Positions 7,334 to 16,427 of a stretch of 64,000 nucleotides of DNA are shown in pieces; position 1 is the stretch's first letter, and each line of letters starts with the position of its first letter. Source of the stretch: Devosia sp. Lineage in GTDB: Bacteria > Pseudomonadota > Alphaproteobacteria > Rhizobiales > Devosiaceae. The notes under the pieces were generated by a model, which saw only the letters and a list, made by a program, of their open reading frames with translations, was not told where the DNA came from and made no database searches. The position numbers and the translations under genes are program-made. The DNA lies in the NCBI RefSeq assembly GCF_017307495.1, contig NZ_JAFKHE010000014.1, forward strand, positions 1 to 64,000, given 5' to 3'.

Positions 7334-8699
7334 GGCTTGCCTCCTGTGTCGGCGGAAAAGTGATGCTGACGATCAGGCCCGGAGCGTTGTCGCCGAGCTC
7401 GATGTGTGCACCGTGGAGTTCGCAAATCGCCTTTACCAAGGCGAGGCCGAGTCCGCTTCCCGAGGTGGTCCGGCTCTTCTCCAGCCGGTAGAGGCGACGA
7501 AACACCTTTTCGCGTTCAGCCTGCGGAATTCCTGGTCCCGTGTCCGTCACTCTCAATAGAGTACGACCGTCTATCGCCGATGCCGAAAGGCAAATTGACG
7601 ACCCCGGCGGGCAGTGCCGCATTGCATTTTCAACCAGATTGGCGACGAGTTGGGTCAGCAAATCGCTATCGCCATGAACCGCAGGCAGCTTCGGAACGCT
7701 GACCAGTGTCAGGCTCTGCTGGTTCTCGGCCGCGACCGGCTCGAACGCGTCCTCGATGGTTTCGAGCAATGGCGCCAGATCGAGATCGGTGAACCGCGCG
7801 CGTCGGGCGCCGGATTCGATCTGAGCGATACGCAGCAAGGCGTCGAAGGTGGCGTTGATGACCCGCCCCTCGGCCTGTGCCTGCTCCAGTAGCGGCTCGA
7901 TGTCGGTTCCGCGCGACAGCCCCTCGAGCGCTGCCTCGATGGCGATGCCGAGACGGTTGAGCGGTGTCTTCAACTCATGGGCAATGTCGACACTGACCTG
8001 CCTCATACCCTCGACGAGGGCGACCAGCCGATCGAGCGCCGTATTCACCTCGCGGCCAATGTGGTCGATATCGTCGTTGCGCCGGCTGATCGGGATGCGG
8101 GCTTGCAGATCTCCGCGACCAACCTGATCCATTGCGGCGGAAACCTGTCCCAGTCGACGCTGACCGTTCATTGCAATCACCGCGCCAGTCGCTGAGACCA
8201 GCACGATCAGCCCTGCCCCCGCCCACGCAAAAGCTGTCAGAATCAGGAGCCCGATCTCATCTACTTCGCTCAGGCTCTTTCCGACTGTAAGACGGTATCC
8301 GTCGACTATGCCCGAGAAGACGCGGTAATCGGCTCTGGGCTCGGAGTCGCCGGCCGTTTGCGGAGTGACTGTCGACCAACCGTCATTGAAGGTCATGATT
8401 GGCAGATTGCCGGCGAGCCGCGTACCGATGCGATCCTGCAGCAGATAAACCTGATCGTCGCCGACGATTGGAGCCGAATGGCTGGTGACCGACTCCGTCA
8501 GGTCACCAACGTCGCCGTCGTTGTAGGCCGCTGCGATGATCGCATAAGTGTCGGAAACGCTTTGATCGATACGGACCGCCAGTTCCTGACGCACGAGCGC
8601 AAAAGCGACCAGGCCGGCAATCGCCAAGCCAATGAGAAACACAGCGGACAGTATCACTGCCAGCCGAACTGGCGTGCTGCGGATGATTGTGCTAGGCAT
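7323..8699 (-). CDS. Membrane sensor histidine kinase
   Basis: 458 aa. TM1 is near residues 12-36 and TM2 near 150-176; between them is a periplasmic domain of about 110 residues without a recognised fold. A HAMP linker (about 178-230) leads to the HisKA motif DIAHELKTPLNRL with phospho-acceptor H241. The ATP-binding part shows the N box (ENAMRHC), DTGPGIP and GSGLGLALV. The start overlaps the response-regulator stop by 8 bp, and the end overlaps the PAP2 gene. The kinase should phosphorylate the adjacent OmpR-type regulator. The stimulus is unknown; the co-regulated PepSY, PAP2 and ABC-export genes suggest an envelope signal. Confidence 0.92.
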   Translation of the reverse strand: MPSTIIRSTPVRLAVILSAVFLIGLAIAGLVAFALVRQELAVRIDQSVSDTYAIIAAAYNDGDVGDLTESVTSHSAPIVGDDQVYLLQDRIGTRLAGNLPIMTFNDGWSTVTPQTAGDSEPRADYRVFSGIVDGYRLTVGKSLSEVDEIGLLILTAFAWAGAGLIVLVSATGAVIAMNGQRRLGQVSAAMDQVGRGDLQARIPISRRNDDIDHIGREVNTALDRLVALVEGMRQVSVDIAHELKTPLNRLGIAIEAALEGLSRGTDIEPLLEQAQAEGRVINATFDALLRIAQIESGARRARFTDLDLAPLLETIEDAFEPVAAENQQSLTLVSVPKLPAVHGDSDLLTQLVANLVENAMRHCPPGSSICLSASAIDGRTLLRVTDTGPGIPQAEREKVFRRLYRLEKSRTTSGSGLGLALVKAICELHGAHIELGDNAPGLIVSITFPPTQEASRVS

Positions 8700-9369
8700 G
8701 CAGGCTGTAGCCGGTGTTGCGCACCGTGTGCAGCAAGGGGTGGTCGAACGGCTTGTCGATCTTGGCGCGAAGCCGGCTGATATGGGTCTCGACGACGCTG
8801 GTCTGCGGATCGAAGTGGAACTCCCAGACCCGCTCCAGCAGCATCGTCCGGGTAATCACCCGACCTTCATTTCGCATCAGATATTCCAGTAGCGAGAATT
8901 CGCGCGGCATCAGTTCGATCTCTTCGCCGGCCCGTCGGCAGGTTCGACGCACCAGGTCGAGTTCCAGATCCAGCACGGCGAGCTTGGTTTTTTCGGCTGC
9001 AGATTGCGGCGGCGGCCGGCGCCCCAAAGCGTTGATCCGCGCCAGAAGTTCGGAGAAGGCGAACGGCTTGACCAAGTAGTCGTCGCCTCCTGCCTCGAGA
9101 CCGTCGACCCGGTCATCAACACCTCCGACCGAGGTCAGGAAGAGGATCGGCGATTTCACTGCGGCGCTCCGCAGTGCCTTGACGAGAGAAAGTCCATCAA
9201 GTCCAGGCAGCATGCGATCGACGACCAGCACGTCGTAGGGCTCGCGCGTCGCGTGCGCGAGAGCGTCTGTGCCGTCCTGCAGGACATCGCAGACGTGACC
9301 CGCTTCGAGCAGACCCTTGCGGACATACTCGAATGTGCGCTGATCATCTTCGACTACAAGAATGCGCAT
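8692..9369 (-). CDS. OmpR-family response regulator
   Basis: 225 aa. The start at 9369 (MRILVVEDD) is chosen over the longer frame because GGAGAGGAG lies directly before it. The receiver domain has the acidic pair E7-D8-D9, phospho-acceptor D51 (VVDRMLPG) and the switch lysine in DDYLVKPFAFSEL. The C-terminal winged helix contains LMPREFSLLEYLMRNEG and ETHISRLRAKID. It is coupled to its kinase by an 8-bp overlap. OmpR-type dimers bind symmetric or repeated sites of about 16-20 bp. The three CTTACR-N3-Y-TGTATG palindromes in this region are the obvious candidates. Confidence 0.93.
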   Translation of the reverse strand: MRILVVEDDQRTFEYVRKGLLEAGHVCDVLQDGTDALAHATREPYDVLVVDRMLPGLDGLSLVKALRSAAVKSPILFLTSVGGVDDRVDGLEAGGDDYLVKPFAFSELLARINALGRRPPPQSAAEKTKLAVLDLELDLVRRTCRRAGEEIELMPREFSLLEYLMRNEGRVITRTMLLERVWEFHFDPQTSVVETHISRLRAKIDKPFDHPLLHTVRNTGYSLHA

Positions 9370-9435
9370 GGCGCTCCTCTCCAATGACGTGATGGCAGCC
9401 ACGGGGGGTGACCACCATCACGCTTCGTCCTTCCC

Positions 9436-10239
9436 TTAGGCGCGAGGGTCGGGACGAACTGCGGCATCGGAAGTTATCATCTCGCCTCCCCGATGCGTAA
9501 TCGTCATGTAGATGACGGTTGCGGCAATCACCCCGAGGAAGATCGCACTGGTAACGACCGTGCCAAGGCCGAGCCCGCCATACTCCATCGGCTGCGACAG
9601 AAGGTCTCCGAACGAGGCGCCCATAGGTCGCGTCAGGATATAAGCCAACCAGAAGGCCAGTACCGCGTTCAACCGGAAGGCGTAGTAGGCGACGGCGATG
9701 GCACCGATGACGGCTGCGAACAGAACCGCCGTCATCAGGTAACCGACGTCGAGCTTCTCGGCCACAAGGTCGCCCGCCGCGGTGCCCAGGGCGAAGGTGA
9801 GAAGGATCGCCACCCAATAAAATCCCTCCCGTCGTGTGGTCACGATAGTGTGGATCGAGAGGGTGCGCTCGCTCCAGAACCAGGCTGCAAACGTGAGTGC
9901 AAGCAGCACAGCACACACGGCGGTTGTCACTTCGAGCGGCACTGCAAAGTTGTCGACCAGGTTGTCGGTCAGCAAAGTGCCGACGACACTGACGAGCACG
10001 ACGGCCAGCCAATACCAGAGTGGCACGTAGCGCTTCTGCGCGAACTGCACGACGAGAGCCGCCACCAGCACCAGCGTCATGATGGCGGAGGTCAGCGGCA
10101 GGCCGAGCCCGAGGTTGACTGCGAGGTAGTCGGCGGCCGTTTCACCGACAGTCACCGCCATCAGCTTGATCAGCCAGAAGTCGACGGTGACGCGGGGAAC
10201 GCGGTTGTAGGCCTGAGCCTGCGGAAGGTTCGAGGGCAT
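9436..10239 (-). CDS. Conserved polytopic membrane protein (COG4705-like), copy 1
   Basis: 267 aa, about seven to eight membrane helices, with marked charged motifs inside them: GETAADYLAVN, TDNLVDNF, TTRREGFYW, GTAAGDLVAEK and GASFGDLLSQP. This is the pattern I associate with the uncharacterised COG4705 membrane-anchored family. It follows the periplasmic helical protein by 9 bp and precedes the response regulator by 66 bp, so the five genes from 10866 to 6638 probably form one operon. A closely similar protein is encoded at 19539-20309, again behind a similar periplasmic partner. Conserved acidic residues in helices would fit a channel or transporter, which is inference. Confidence 0.8.
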   Translation of the reverse strand: MPSNLPQAQAYNRVPRVTVDFWLIKLMAVTVGETAADYLAVNLGLGLPLTSAIMTLVLVAALVVQFAQKRYVPLWYWLAVVLVSVVGTLLTDNLVDNFAVPLEVTTAVCAVLLALTFAAWFWSERTLSIHTIVTTRREGFYWVAILLTFALGTAAGDLVAEKLDVGYLMTAVLFAAVIGAIAVAYYAFRLNAVLAFWLAYILTRPMGASFGDLLSQPMEYGGLGLGTVVTSAIFLGVIAATVIYMTITHRGGEMITSDAAVRPDPRA

Positions 10240-10248
10240 TGCCAGCTC

Positions 10249-10866
10249 CTACTGCAGCAGGGCGTAGGCTTGGGCGAACAGGCCGTCGGCACGCTTGTCG
10301 TCGTCGGCGTTGCAGCGATCGATGCCCTTGCTCTTGGCCTCGTCGTATTTCGCCTGGTCGGACGGGACCTTGCCCGGTTCGGCATCACGAAGCGACTTGA
10401 GCGCCACTTCGCAAGGGAGCGGACTGCCGTCGGCATTCGTCACGGCAAAAGCGCCGGGGGCGGTAGTCGGTGCCGGGACTGTGGCAGTGCTGCCAGCGCT
10501 AGGATTGTCGAGCTCGGCAATCAGGCCGCCAACGGCCTTTTCGACGGCCGCCGCGTCCGGCGCGGCTGTCCGCAATGATGAGATGGCATCGTCCGCAGCC
10601 ATGTCGACCGCGTGCCACTTTTCCGGGCTCAGCGGCTGCATGGTGCCTGCGGCCTTGTCCCAGGCCGACTCGAAGTCGGTGATCCGGTGCTCGGCGGCCC
10701 TGAGGTCACCGGACTTGGCGATGTTCAGCGTGTCCGTCGCTATGGCGGAAAGCGAGCTGAGGTCGCCGAGTTCCGACATGGTGGCGGCCATTGTAGCGAC
10801 CGGAAAGGCAGAAACGATCGCCAGCGGGGCGACCGCAAATAGCAGTGTAGCAGCAAACTTGCGCAT
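10249..10866 (-). CDS. Periplasmic helical protein, partner of the COG4705-like protein, copy 1
   Basis: 205 aa. A signal peptide of about 27 residues is followed by a helical domain (MSELGDLSSLSAIATD, ITDFESAWDKA, WHAVDMAADDAISSLR, then AAPDAA), a Pro/Thr-rich linker, and a second part with two Cys (PLPCEVAL and IDRCNADDD) that may form a disulfide. AAGGAG precedes the ATG. The helical domain is shared, with roughly half of the residues identical, with the 129-aa protein at 19153, which lacks the Cys-containing part. No known family comes to mind. The gene is first in its operon and lies 83 bp downstream of operator copy B. Confidence 0.75.
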   Translation of the reverse strand: MRKFAATLLFAVAPLAIVSAFPVATMAATMSELGDLSSLSAIATDTLNIAKSGDLRAAEHRITDFESAWDKAAGTMQPLSPEKWHAVDMAADDAISSLRTAAPDAAAVEKAVGGLIAELDNPSAGSTATVPAPTTAPGAFAVTNADGSPLPCEVALKSLRDAEPGKVPSDQAKYDEAKSKGIDRCNADDDKRADGLFAQAYALLQ

Positions 10867-10949
10867 ACGAGGCTCCTTGAAGCCGACGGCGCTCTTGTCC
10901 GCGGCTCAGAGAACCTGCACTTCACAGATCACGACGACCTGCCGACCAG

Positions 10950-10965
10950 CTTACAGTTTTGTATG
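10950..10965. promoter_or_regulatory. Operator copy B of the two-component regulon
   Basis: CTTACAGTTTTGTATG, differing from copy A at one base. It lies 83 bp upstream of the first gene of the operon that includes the response regulator and kinase, so it would give autoregulation. Confidence 0.75.
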
Positions 10966-11078
10966 CCGGCCCTTGGATGGTTTTGCGCCCAAAGACCCTT
11001 GCGCCGACGAGGAGTGCAATCGCGAGGGTAAGAAGCGAACCCGACGCCGCCCGGATTGGCCGACGTCGGGGTCCGTGG

Positions 11079-13727
11079 CTATTGCAGCTCCTTCATACGC
11101 TGGGCCGGTGTCTTCCGGACATCCTGCAGGGACTGAGCGACCGCTCCTGCGGTCGCCAGCAATCCAACTCCCAGCGCCGTCAGGAGGTAGGGCCAAGGCA
11201 GCGTGATCGCCTCCGGCGGGGGGTCGAATACACCCTGCAGTTCGGTCACCAGAACCTGGGCAATCAGAGTGCCGGTCGCCATTCCGAAGACTGCGCCTCC
11301 GACGAATACCATCGCACCCTCGACCCAGATGAACGGTGCCAGTTGGCTCGCCCTTGCCCCTAGTGCCGAGAGGATCGCGAAGCTACGGCGGCGATCCGCC
11401 AGGCCAAGTGCCAACACTAACCCTGTCGCGCCAGCAACCGTCAGCACGGCGAAGGTTAGTTCGAGCCGGGTGAGACCACCCAGGTCCACGGCGGTCAGGC
11501 TCGACCCGATGATGTGAGTGGCATCGTCGAGGCTGGTGATCCTGACGCCCGCAAGTCCGCCAGCGACGGTCTGCGCTGCTGCCTTGACGCCGCTGAGGTC
11601 GCCATTCGTCCTGAGCAGCACGACTTCGCGTGCCGAAACGCCCGTCTGCTGAGCCACATAGTCGGCGTTGGCGATGATGAAGCTGTCGCGCGGCGCCGTG
11701 GGAAATTCGCGCACCACTCCGGCGAAGGTGAACGCAACCGGATGATACTGATGATCGCTGCCCTGAAGTCGCAGGTTGATCGTGTCGCCGAGTTTCAACT
11801 GATAGTCGGTCACCGTCTCGTCGGAGACAAGCACCGCCGAGGGCTCTGCCGCCAGTTTGGCCAACGTAGCCGCCGCATTGCCATTGGCGAAGTAGGCGTT
11901 GGCCATCGAGGTGGCACTACCGATCGACTGAGGGTCGATACCATAGAGATCCTGCAAGTCGGTGCCGACATAGGCAAACCGATGCTGCATGGCCTGTGCG
12001 CCCTGAACCCCCGGCAGGCTCGCGAGTTCGCCGAGCTTGTCGCCGGCGGGGTCGGCGGTCGTCCCTGTGACCGTGACGTCCGCCCCGTTCGTCAGTTCGG
12101 CGTCGACCCGGGCCTGGCCCTGATAGGTCGTGTTGAAAATCGCCGTCGAACTAGCGAACCCGAACGCCAGGGCGGTCAGAGCCACACCCGCCGCTATCCT
12201 GCCGCGCTGGCGGCTCACCGAAGCGGCGACCGGTATGGCGACCGCGGAGGCCACTGGCCCGATCGCCCGGGACAGCGGAGCCGGCCGCGACAGAGCCAGT
12301 TCCGACAGGCGGAGCGCCAGCAGCGCGGCACCGACCCACAGGCTGATGGGTGCCAGGAATGCGGTGTAGTCCACCGCCGTCGCGGCCACGCCCTCGGGCG
12401 CCAGAACGATCTGGTATCCGCTGGCTGCCGTCTTCCAGTAGATCAGACCGGCTATGACAAGCAGGGCGACATCGACATAAAGCCGCTGCCACAGGGGCTT
12501 TGACCTGCGACCCACGACCTGCCGGGCATTCGCCACCGACAATGTGCGGGCGGTATGCGCTGCGGGGACGAGCACGGCGCAAAGCGCAACGACCAGGCCG
12601 AGGATGGCCGCGCCCACCAGCCACGGCAAACCGGCTGCAGTGAGGATCGAATGGCCGAGGACCAGAGAGGACAGGAGCGCCGCCAATACCAGCCCCCCCG
12701 CGACGCCAATGGCCGCCGTCAGCAAGGCCTCGAGGGTAGCGAAGCGCATAATTGTCGGCAACGAAGCGCCACGCAACCTGAGCAGTGACTGGTCGCGCCG
12801 GCGACGGTCCCCGCCCGACGCCGTCACCGCGACGGTGAGAAGGATGCCCAGAACGATGCCGGGTGCCCCGAGGAACAGGAACAGCACCCGCGCATAGAGT
12901 GCGTCGCTGCGGGCAGAGTCCAGGCTGGCCGCAAGATTGTTGGCGAGCAGCGCACTGCCGGCGACGCGCGCCTCGAGGTTGTGGCCCTGATGTGTCACGT
13001 CCTGGTAGGCGGCCTGCGGGTCCTGGACGAGCGCGCCGTGATCGAGCGCCACGTGCCACTGCATCCGCACGGTATCCGGCCGGTTCTGTGCCTGAGGGTC
13101 GAACAGGCCCTGCCATTGGCCGAGTGGCATCAGGACCGCATTGTCGGGAGGTGCCTGCGGCGTTGCCCCTGGCGGGACCCCGACGGCCTGAAACAAGGTG
13201 TCGGCACTCACGAGGTCGACCACTCCTGTAACGGTAACCGAGGCATCCGCCAGGCCGATGCGATGGACGGCAATTGTATCGCCGGGGCCGGCATGGAGGT
13301 TGGCAGCGGTTTGCTGCAGGAGCACCGCCCCATCGTAGGTGCCGGTCAGCAGGCGAAACCCCTTCGAGAACGTATCGCGATACCCGTCGGGCAACCCCAC
13401 AACCTTGCCGGCGCCGGTCGACTGGACACTGTCCGTCTTAAACTCGAGCCCGGCGACATCGGCGTAGCCGACGAGCGCCGTCTTTGCGTTGCCCGCTGCG
13501 TCGGCGATAGCGGTCTTGACCGCAACCTGATCGGAGCCGGGAACCATCTGGACCTGCCAGTCGACCGGGACCGCCTGAACGGCGCGCGCCGTCATCGACG
13601 CGTTGCTTTCGACCATGAACACACCCATCGCGGCAACCAGCGCGACAGTCAGCGTGATGCCGGCGGAGGCTCCGGCGAGACGCCCGAAACGGGTGCGAAC
13701 CAGGCCCTTCATCCATGTGAAGATCAT
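11079..13727 (-). CDS. Large FtsX-like ABC transporter permease
   Basis: 882 aa. The start at 13727 (MIFTWMKGL) overlaps the ATPase stop (ATGA). Layout: TM1 near residues 20-42, a large periplasmic domain to about 270, three TMs with a cytoplasmic connector (about 285-395), two more hydrophobic segments, then a second half that repeats the plan: a TM near 515, a periplasmic domain and three C-terminal TMs with a final ALGVGLLATAGAVAQSL segment. This double FtsX architecture is that of permeases that move lipoproteins, peptides or lipids out of the inner membrane rather than importing solutes. It works with the two ATPases encoded just upstream. The substrate is unknown. Confidence 0.85.
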   Translation of the reverse strand: MIFTWMKGLVRTRFGRLAGASAGITLTVALVAAMGVFMVESNASMTARAVQAVPVDWQVQMVPGSDQVAVKTAIADAAGNAKTALVGYADVAGLEFKTDSVQSTGAGKVVGLPDGYRDTFSKGFRLLTGTYDGAVLLQQTAANLHAGPGDTIAVHRIGLADASVTVTGVVDLVSADTLFQAVGVPPGATPQAPPDNAVLMPLGQWQGLFDPQAQNRPDTVRMQWHVALDHGALVQDPQAAYQDVTHQGHNLEARVAGSALLANNLAASLDSARSDALYARVLFLFLGAPGIVLGILLTVAVTASGGDRRRRDQSLLRLRGASLPTIMRFATLEALLTAAIGVAGGLVLAALLSSLVLGHSILTAAGLPWLVGAAILGLVVALCAVLVPAAHTARTLSVANARQVVGRRSKPLWQRLYVDVALLVIAGLIYWKTAASGYQIVLAPEGVAATAVDYTAFLAPISLWVGAALLALRLSELALSRPAPLSRAIGPVASAVAIPVAASVSRQRGRIAAGVALTALAFGFASSTAIFNTTYQGQARVDAELTNGADVTVTGTTADPAGDKLGELASLPGVQGAQAMQHRFAYVGTDLQDLYGIDPQSIGSATSMANAYFANGNAAATLAKLAAEPSAVLVSDETVTDYQLKLGDTINLRLQGSDHQYHPVAFTFAGVVREFPTAPRDSFIIANADYVAQQTGVSAREVVLLRTNGDLSGVKAAAQTVAGGLAGVRITSLDDATHIIGSSLTAVDLGGLTRLELTFAVLTVAGATGLVLALGLADRRRSFAILSALGARASQLAPFIWVEGAMVFVGGAVFGMATGTLIAQVLVTELQGVFDPPPEAITLPWPYLLTALGVGLLATAGAVAQSLQDVRKTPAQRMKELQ

Positions 13728-14410
13728 CTTGCGGTTTCCTTCTCCACCGCACTGAGGCGGCCGTGGGTCATTTGCCAACTCATCGGGAACTGCGCGGCGA
13801 CCTCTGAGTCGTGAGTCGCCACCAGTAGCGCCGCGCCGGTCTCATCGGCCCAGTCACGGAGCGCCGACATCACCTGCCGGCTGGTGTCGTGATCGATCTG
13901 GCCGGTGGGCTCGTCCGCAATCACGAGCTGCGGGGATGTCACCGTGGCGCGCGCCAGCGACACGCGCTGCGCCTGCCCGCCCGAAAGTTCCTCGGGCAGA
14001 TTGTCCGCCAGGTCGGAGAGGCCAAAGCGTTCGAGTGCCGCGAGCGACAGCTTTTCGCGGTCAGCGGCTTTGCCGAGCAGGTCGAGCGGCAGGGCGACGT
14101 TCTCTATGACCGTGAGCGTCGGCACGAGGCTGAGGCTTTGGAACATCACGGCGATATGGGACGGACGTAACGTCTCGGCCGCACCGAGTGACGGCCAGAA
14201 CAGCGTGCCTTTTGAGGCCTGATCGAGCCCCGCCACTAGATTGAGCAGGGTCGACTTTCCACTCCCCGACCGTCCCGTCAGCGCGATCTGGTCGGCCGCA
14301 GCGATGCGGAAGGACGCGTTGTCGAGTGCGGTAAATTCTTCGCCGCCACGGGAGAAGGTCCGCGACACCGCCTTGCCCTCCACCAGCCACTTCTTGAAAG
14401 CCATGTTCAC
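13724..14410 (-). CDS. ABC transporter ATPase (LolD/MacB-type), second of two
   Basis: 228 aa from GTG 14410, which overlaps the upstream TGA and has GGGAGG six bases before; ATG 14404 is the alternative. Walker A GRSGSGKST, signature LSGGQAQR, Walker B LVIADEPTG and the H-loop ATHD are intact. The Q-loop reads MFQSLSLVPTLT. The sequence VATHDSEVAAQFP is typical of the LolD/MacB/FtsE branch that partners FtsX-like permeases. It differs from the ATPase next door, so the transporter probably uses a heterodimer of ATPases. Confidence 0.88.
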   Translation of the reverse strand: MNMAFKKWLVEGKAVSRTFSRGGEEFTALDNASFRIAAADQIALTGRSGSGKSTLLNLVAGLDQASKGTLFWPSLGAAETLRPSHIAVMFQSLSLVPTLTVIENVALPLDLLGKAADREKLSLAALERFGLSDLADNLPEELSGGQAQRVSLARATVTSPQLVIADEPTGQIDHDTSRQVMSALRDWADETGAALLVATHDSEVAAQFPMSWQMTHGRLSAVEKETAR

Positions 14411-15063
14411 TTCAGCCTCCCGTCGCGAATGGTGACGATCCGGTCGGCGACTTTGGACAGAGCCTCGCTATGGGTTGCGACCAGGACCGCGCCACCGTCG
14501 TTGCGCCTCCCTTCAAGCACCGAAAGGATGGCCTGTTCGGTCTCTGCGTCGACTTCAGCGGTTGGCTCGTCACAGATCAGGATTTGCGGTTCGATAGCCA
14601 ACGCAACCGCCAGAGCGGCGCGCGACGCCTCGCCACCAGACAATTGAGCCGGGAGCGCGTCGCGCCGATGGCCAAGGCCGATCGCTTCAAGCACATTTGG
14701 ACCGCCGTCGCTGGCGTGACGCCCGGCCAAATACCTTTGAAGATCGATATTCTGCTGGACCGTGAGGTGGTCCAGCAGATTGCCCGACTGCATCAGCATC
14801 CCGATCGAACGGGCGCGCATACGCGCCCGTTCGAGCTCGGAACGTCGAGGCAGCTTCTGCCCCATGATCTCGACAGCACCGCCGTCCGGCGTGTCGAGCC
14901 CGGCAAGGCACGACAGCAGCGTAGACTTGCCGCTGCCGGAGGGACCGACCAGCGCAACCATTTCACCGCCGGCCACCGTGAGATCGACGCCCTTGAGCGC
15001 CACGACCTCCGTGTCGCCGCTATGGAAGAAGCGGTACAGCCCTTTGGCGACCAGCGCGTCCAT
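14407..15063 (-). CDS. ABC transporter ATPase (LolD/MacB-type), first of two
   Basis: 218 aa. The start ATG at 15063 shares a base with the preceding stop (TGATG); the longer open frame upstream lies inside the previous gene. Walker A GPSGSGKST, Q-loop LMQSGNLLD, signature LSGGEASRAAL, Walker B ILICDEPTAEVD and ATHSE are all present. The signature helix lacks the usual QR after the GG, an unusual variation of LSGGQQQR. It forms one transcription unit with the periplasmic protein, the second ATPase and the permease. Confidence 0.88.
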   Translation of the reverse strand: MDALVAKGLYRFFHSGDTEVVALKGVDLTVAGGEMVALVGPSGSGKSTLLSCLAGLDTPDGGAVEIMGQKLPRRSELERARMRARSIGMLMQSGNLLDHLTVQQNIDLQRYLAGRHASDGGPNVLEAIGLGHRRDALPAQLSGGEASRAALAVALAIEPQILICDEPTAEVDAETEQAILSVLEGRRNDGGAVLVATHSEALSKVADRIVTIRDGRLK

Positions 15064-15644
15064 CACTGCACCCGCAGCGAGTTTGACATCAGGCGCCACT
15101 GGTCGACATTGTCGGCGCCGTAGGGCGCCCGCATATCAAGCGTGGCGATCTTCCCGTGACCGAACAGGATGAAGCGCACGCCCTCGAGCCGGATCTGCTT
15201 GTTTGTGACGGGGTTGGGATCGGAATTGATGGCATAGTCGATACGAATGGCATCCCCGCCATCCAGCTTCAGCGCCTTCACCGACGTGATATTGGCGGCC
15301 CGGTCCGTCGCCTTGAGCGCCGCCACGTCCGAGGCGTTGACGCTGTCGACCGTTGGAGCGGCCGCCGCCGGCGCAACCCGGACCTCCAGAATGTTGTACT
15401 TGTCCGAGAATACCGCTCCCGCCGCCGTGTCGTTCCGACCCCAGCCCTCGGGTACCTGAAGCGTTGCGCCAAGCGGCGCGGCATAGGTGATGAAGACCTG
15501 GTTGTCCGGGATGTCACCGGGCGGATTGACCTCGGCCTTGACGGCCTGTTCGGCTGCGTTGGAGGGAACGACTGGACCAAGGACAGCCAGCCCCCCGATC
15601 AGGGCAAGCACGGCAACGGCGCGGTTTCGCTGAAAGATCATCAT
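15063..15644 (-). CDS. Secreted protein of the ABC-export operon
   Basis: 193 aa from the ATG at 15644, six bases after AAGGAG. A signal peptide (IFQRNRAVAVLALIGGLAVLGPVVPSNAA) is followed by a beta-rich domain: FITYAAPLGATLQVPEGWGR, EVRVAP, IRIDYAINSDPNPVTNKQ and GHGKIATLDMRAP, ending with VDQWRLMSNSLRVQ. The strand pattern and the closing phrase resemble PsbP/DUF1795-type proteins that bind lipid-like or protein partners, but this is only a suggestion. It is the first gene of a four-gene overlapping operon. Operator copy C is 65 bp upstream. A role as a periplasmic partner of the exporter is likely from position. Confidence 0.75.
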   Translation of the reverse strand: MMIFQRNRAVAVLALIGGLAVLGPVVPSNAAEQAVKAEVNPPGDIPDNQVFITYAAPLGATLQVPEGWGRNDTAAGAVFSDKYNILEVRVAPAAAAPTVDSVNASDVAALKATDRAANITSVKALKLDGGDAIRIDYAINSDPNPVTNKQIRLEGVRFILFGHGKIATLDMRAPYGADNVDQWRLMSNSLRVQ

Positions 15645-15709
15645 GAAGCACTCCTTTGGTTGAGTGTCTTCAGTGTCGATCAACCAGCTATCCTCACGCT
15701 GGCAGCGAA

Positions 15710-15725
15710 CTTACGAAACTGTATG
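15710..15725. promoter_or_regulatory. Operator copy C of the two-component regulon
   Basis: CTTACGAAACTGTATG keeps both half-sites of copies A and B while its central four bases differ, which supports the outer bases as the recognised part. It lies 65 bp before the ABC-operon start. A weak -10 (GATAGC on the minus strand) follows 17 bp after the site. Confidence 0.7.
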
Positions 15726-16427
15726 CTTGCCGCTAGTGGACTGAACGGGCGGCCGCTTCGGGCCAGAAGCGGACATCGCGTTTGCGTTGCGCCAGCAATC
15801 TCGTTGTGCTGAACTTAAGCCACGCTGCGCGAGCGAATTAGGCAAAAGGTAGGCGCACAAAATCTTACCAGTCTATCAAATTGATTTTGCTAAACAAATT
15901 AGCACGCAATGGCAGTTCAAGCACTGCCACGGCGCTTTCTAAACACTTGTAAAATAGCGTGTTTTTATTCTGGTAGAACCGGACATTGGTATTGTGCTGC
16001 CGTTTCCACGAATGGAGCAGCAGCAATCGTCTTACTAGCGTCCCCAATCCACTCCGGCAGCACTCCTTTTCGGAGTCTGTGCCGGTCACCGCTTGTTACA
16101 CCGCAGGCCGCAAGCGGTCAGCTGGCGCGCTGCAGCCTACTGAGGACGGCGGCATGTGGCCGAAGCGAGTGTCAGCGCTGATACGGAAGCTTGACGACGC
16201 GACTTTCTGAGGCAACTGGAATGGACCGGCGCAACTTGGTGGCAAGGCAGGTGAATGGGGTGATAGCGGGAGCAGTAGTGCGAAGCGCGACGCCTCTTGA
16301 CGACGGCGAGCCGAAGGAGGCGTGACAATACATAATCATGACGTCGAGCTACCGCCCCCTATCATTGCCCTGCACGCTCCCCAGCGCGCGACAATAGGTT
16401 TCGCAATAGATGCTTTGTATTTCAGAT
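15726..16427. other. Gene-free stretch with a repeat and a hairpin
   Basis: No convincing gene is seen in these 700 bp, whose AT content is clearly higher than its neighbours. It contains the first copy of the ~95-bp repeat (15838-15932) and an imperfect hairpin at 16054-16085, where CCGGCA pairs with TGCCGG and ACTCC with GGAGT around TTTTC. Confidence 0.5.
15838..15932 (+). repeat. ~95-bp dispersed repeat, copy 1
   Basis: Starts TTAGGCAAAAGG, contains TTGATTTTGCTA, and ends with a hairpin-forming TGGCAGTTCAAGCACTGCC followed by ACGG. The second copy at 17956-18050 keeps these blocks in the same order and spacing with scattered substitutions. The two copies flank the pentapeptide-protein gene. 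Confidence 0.6.
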
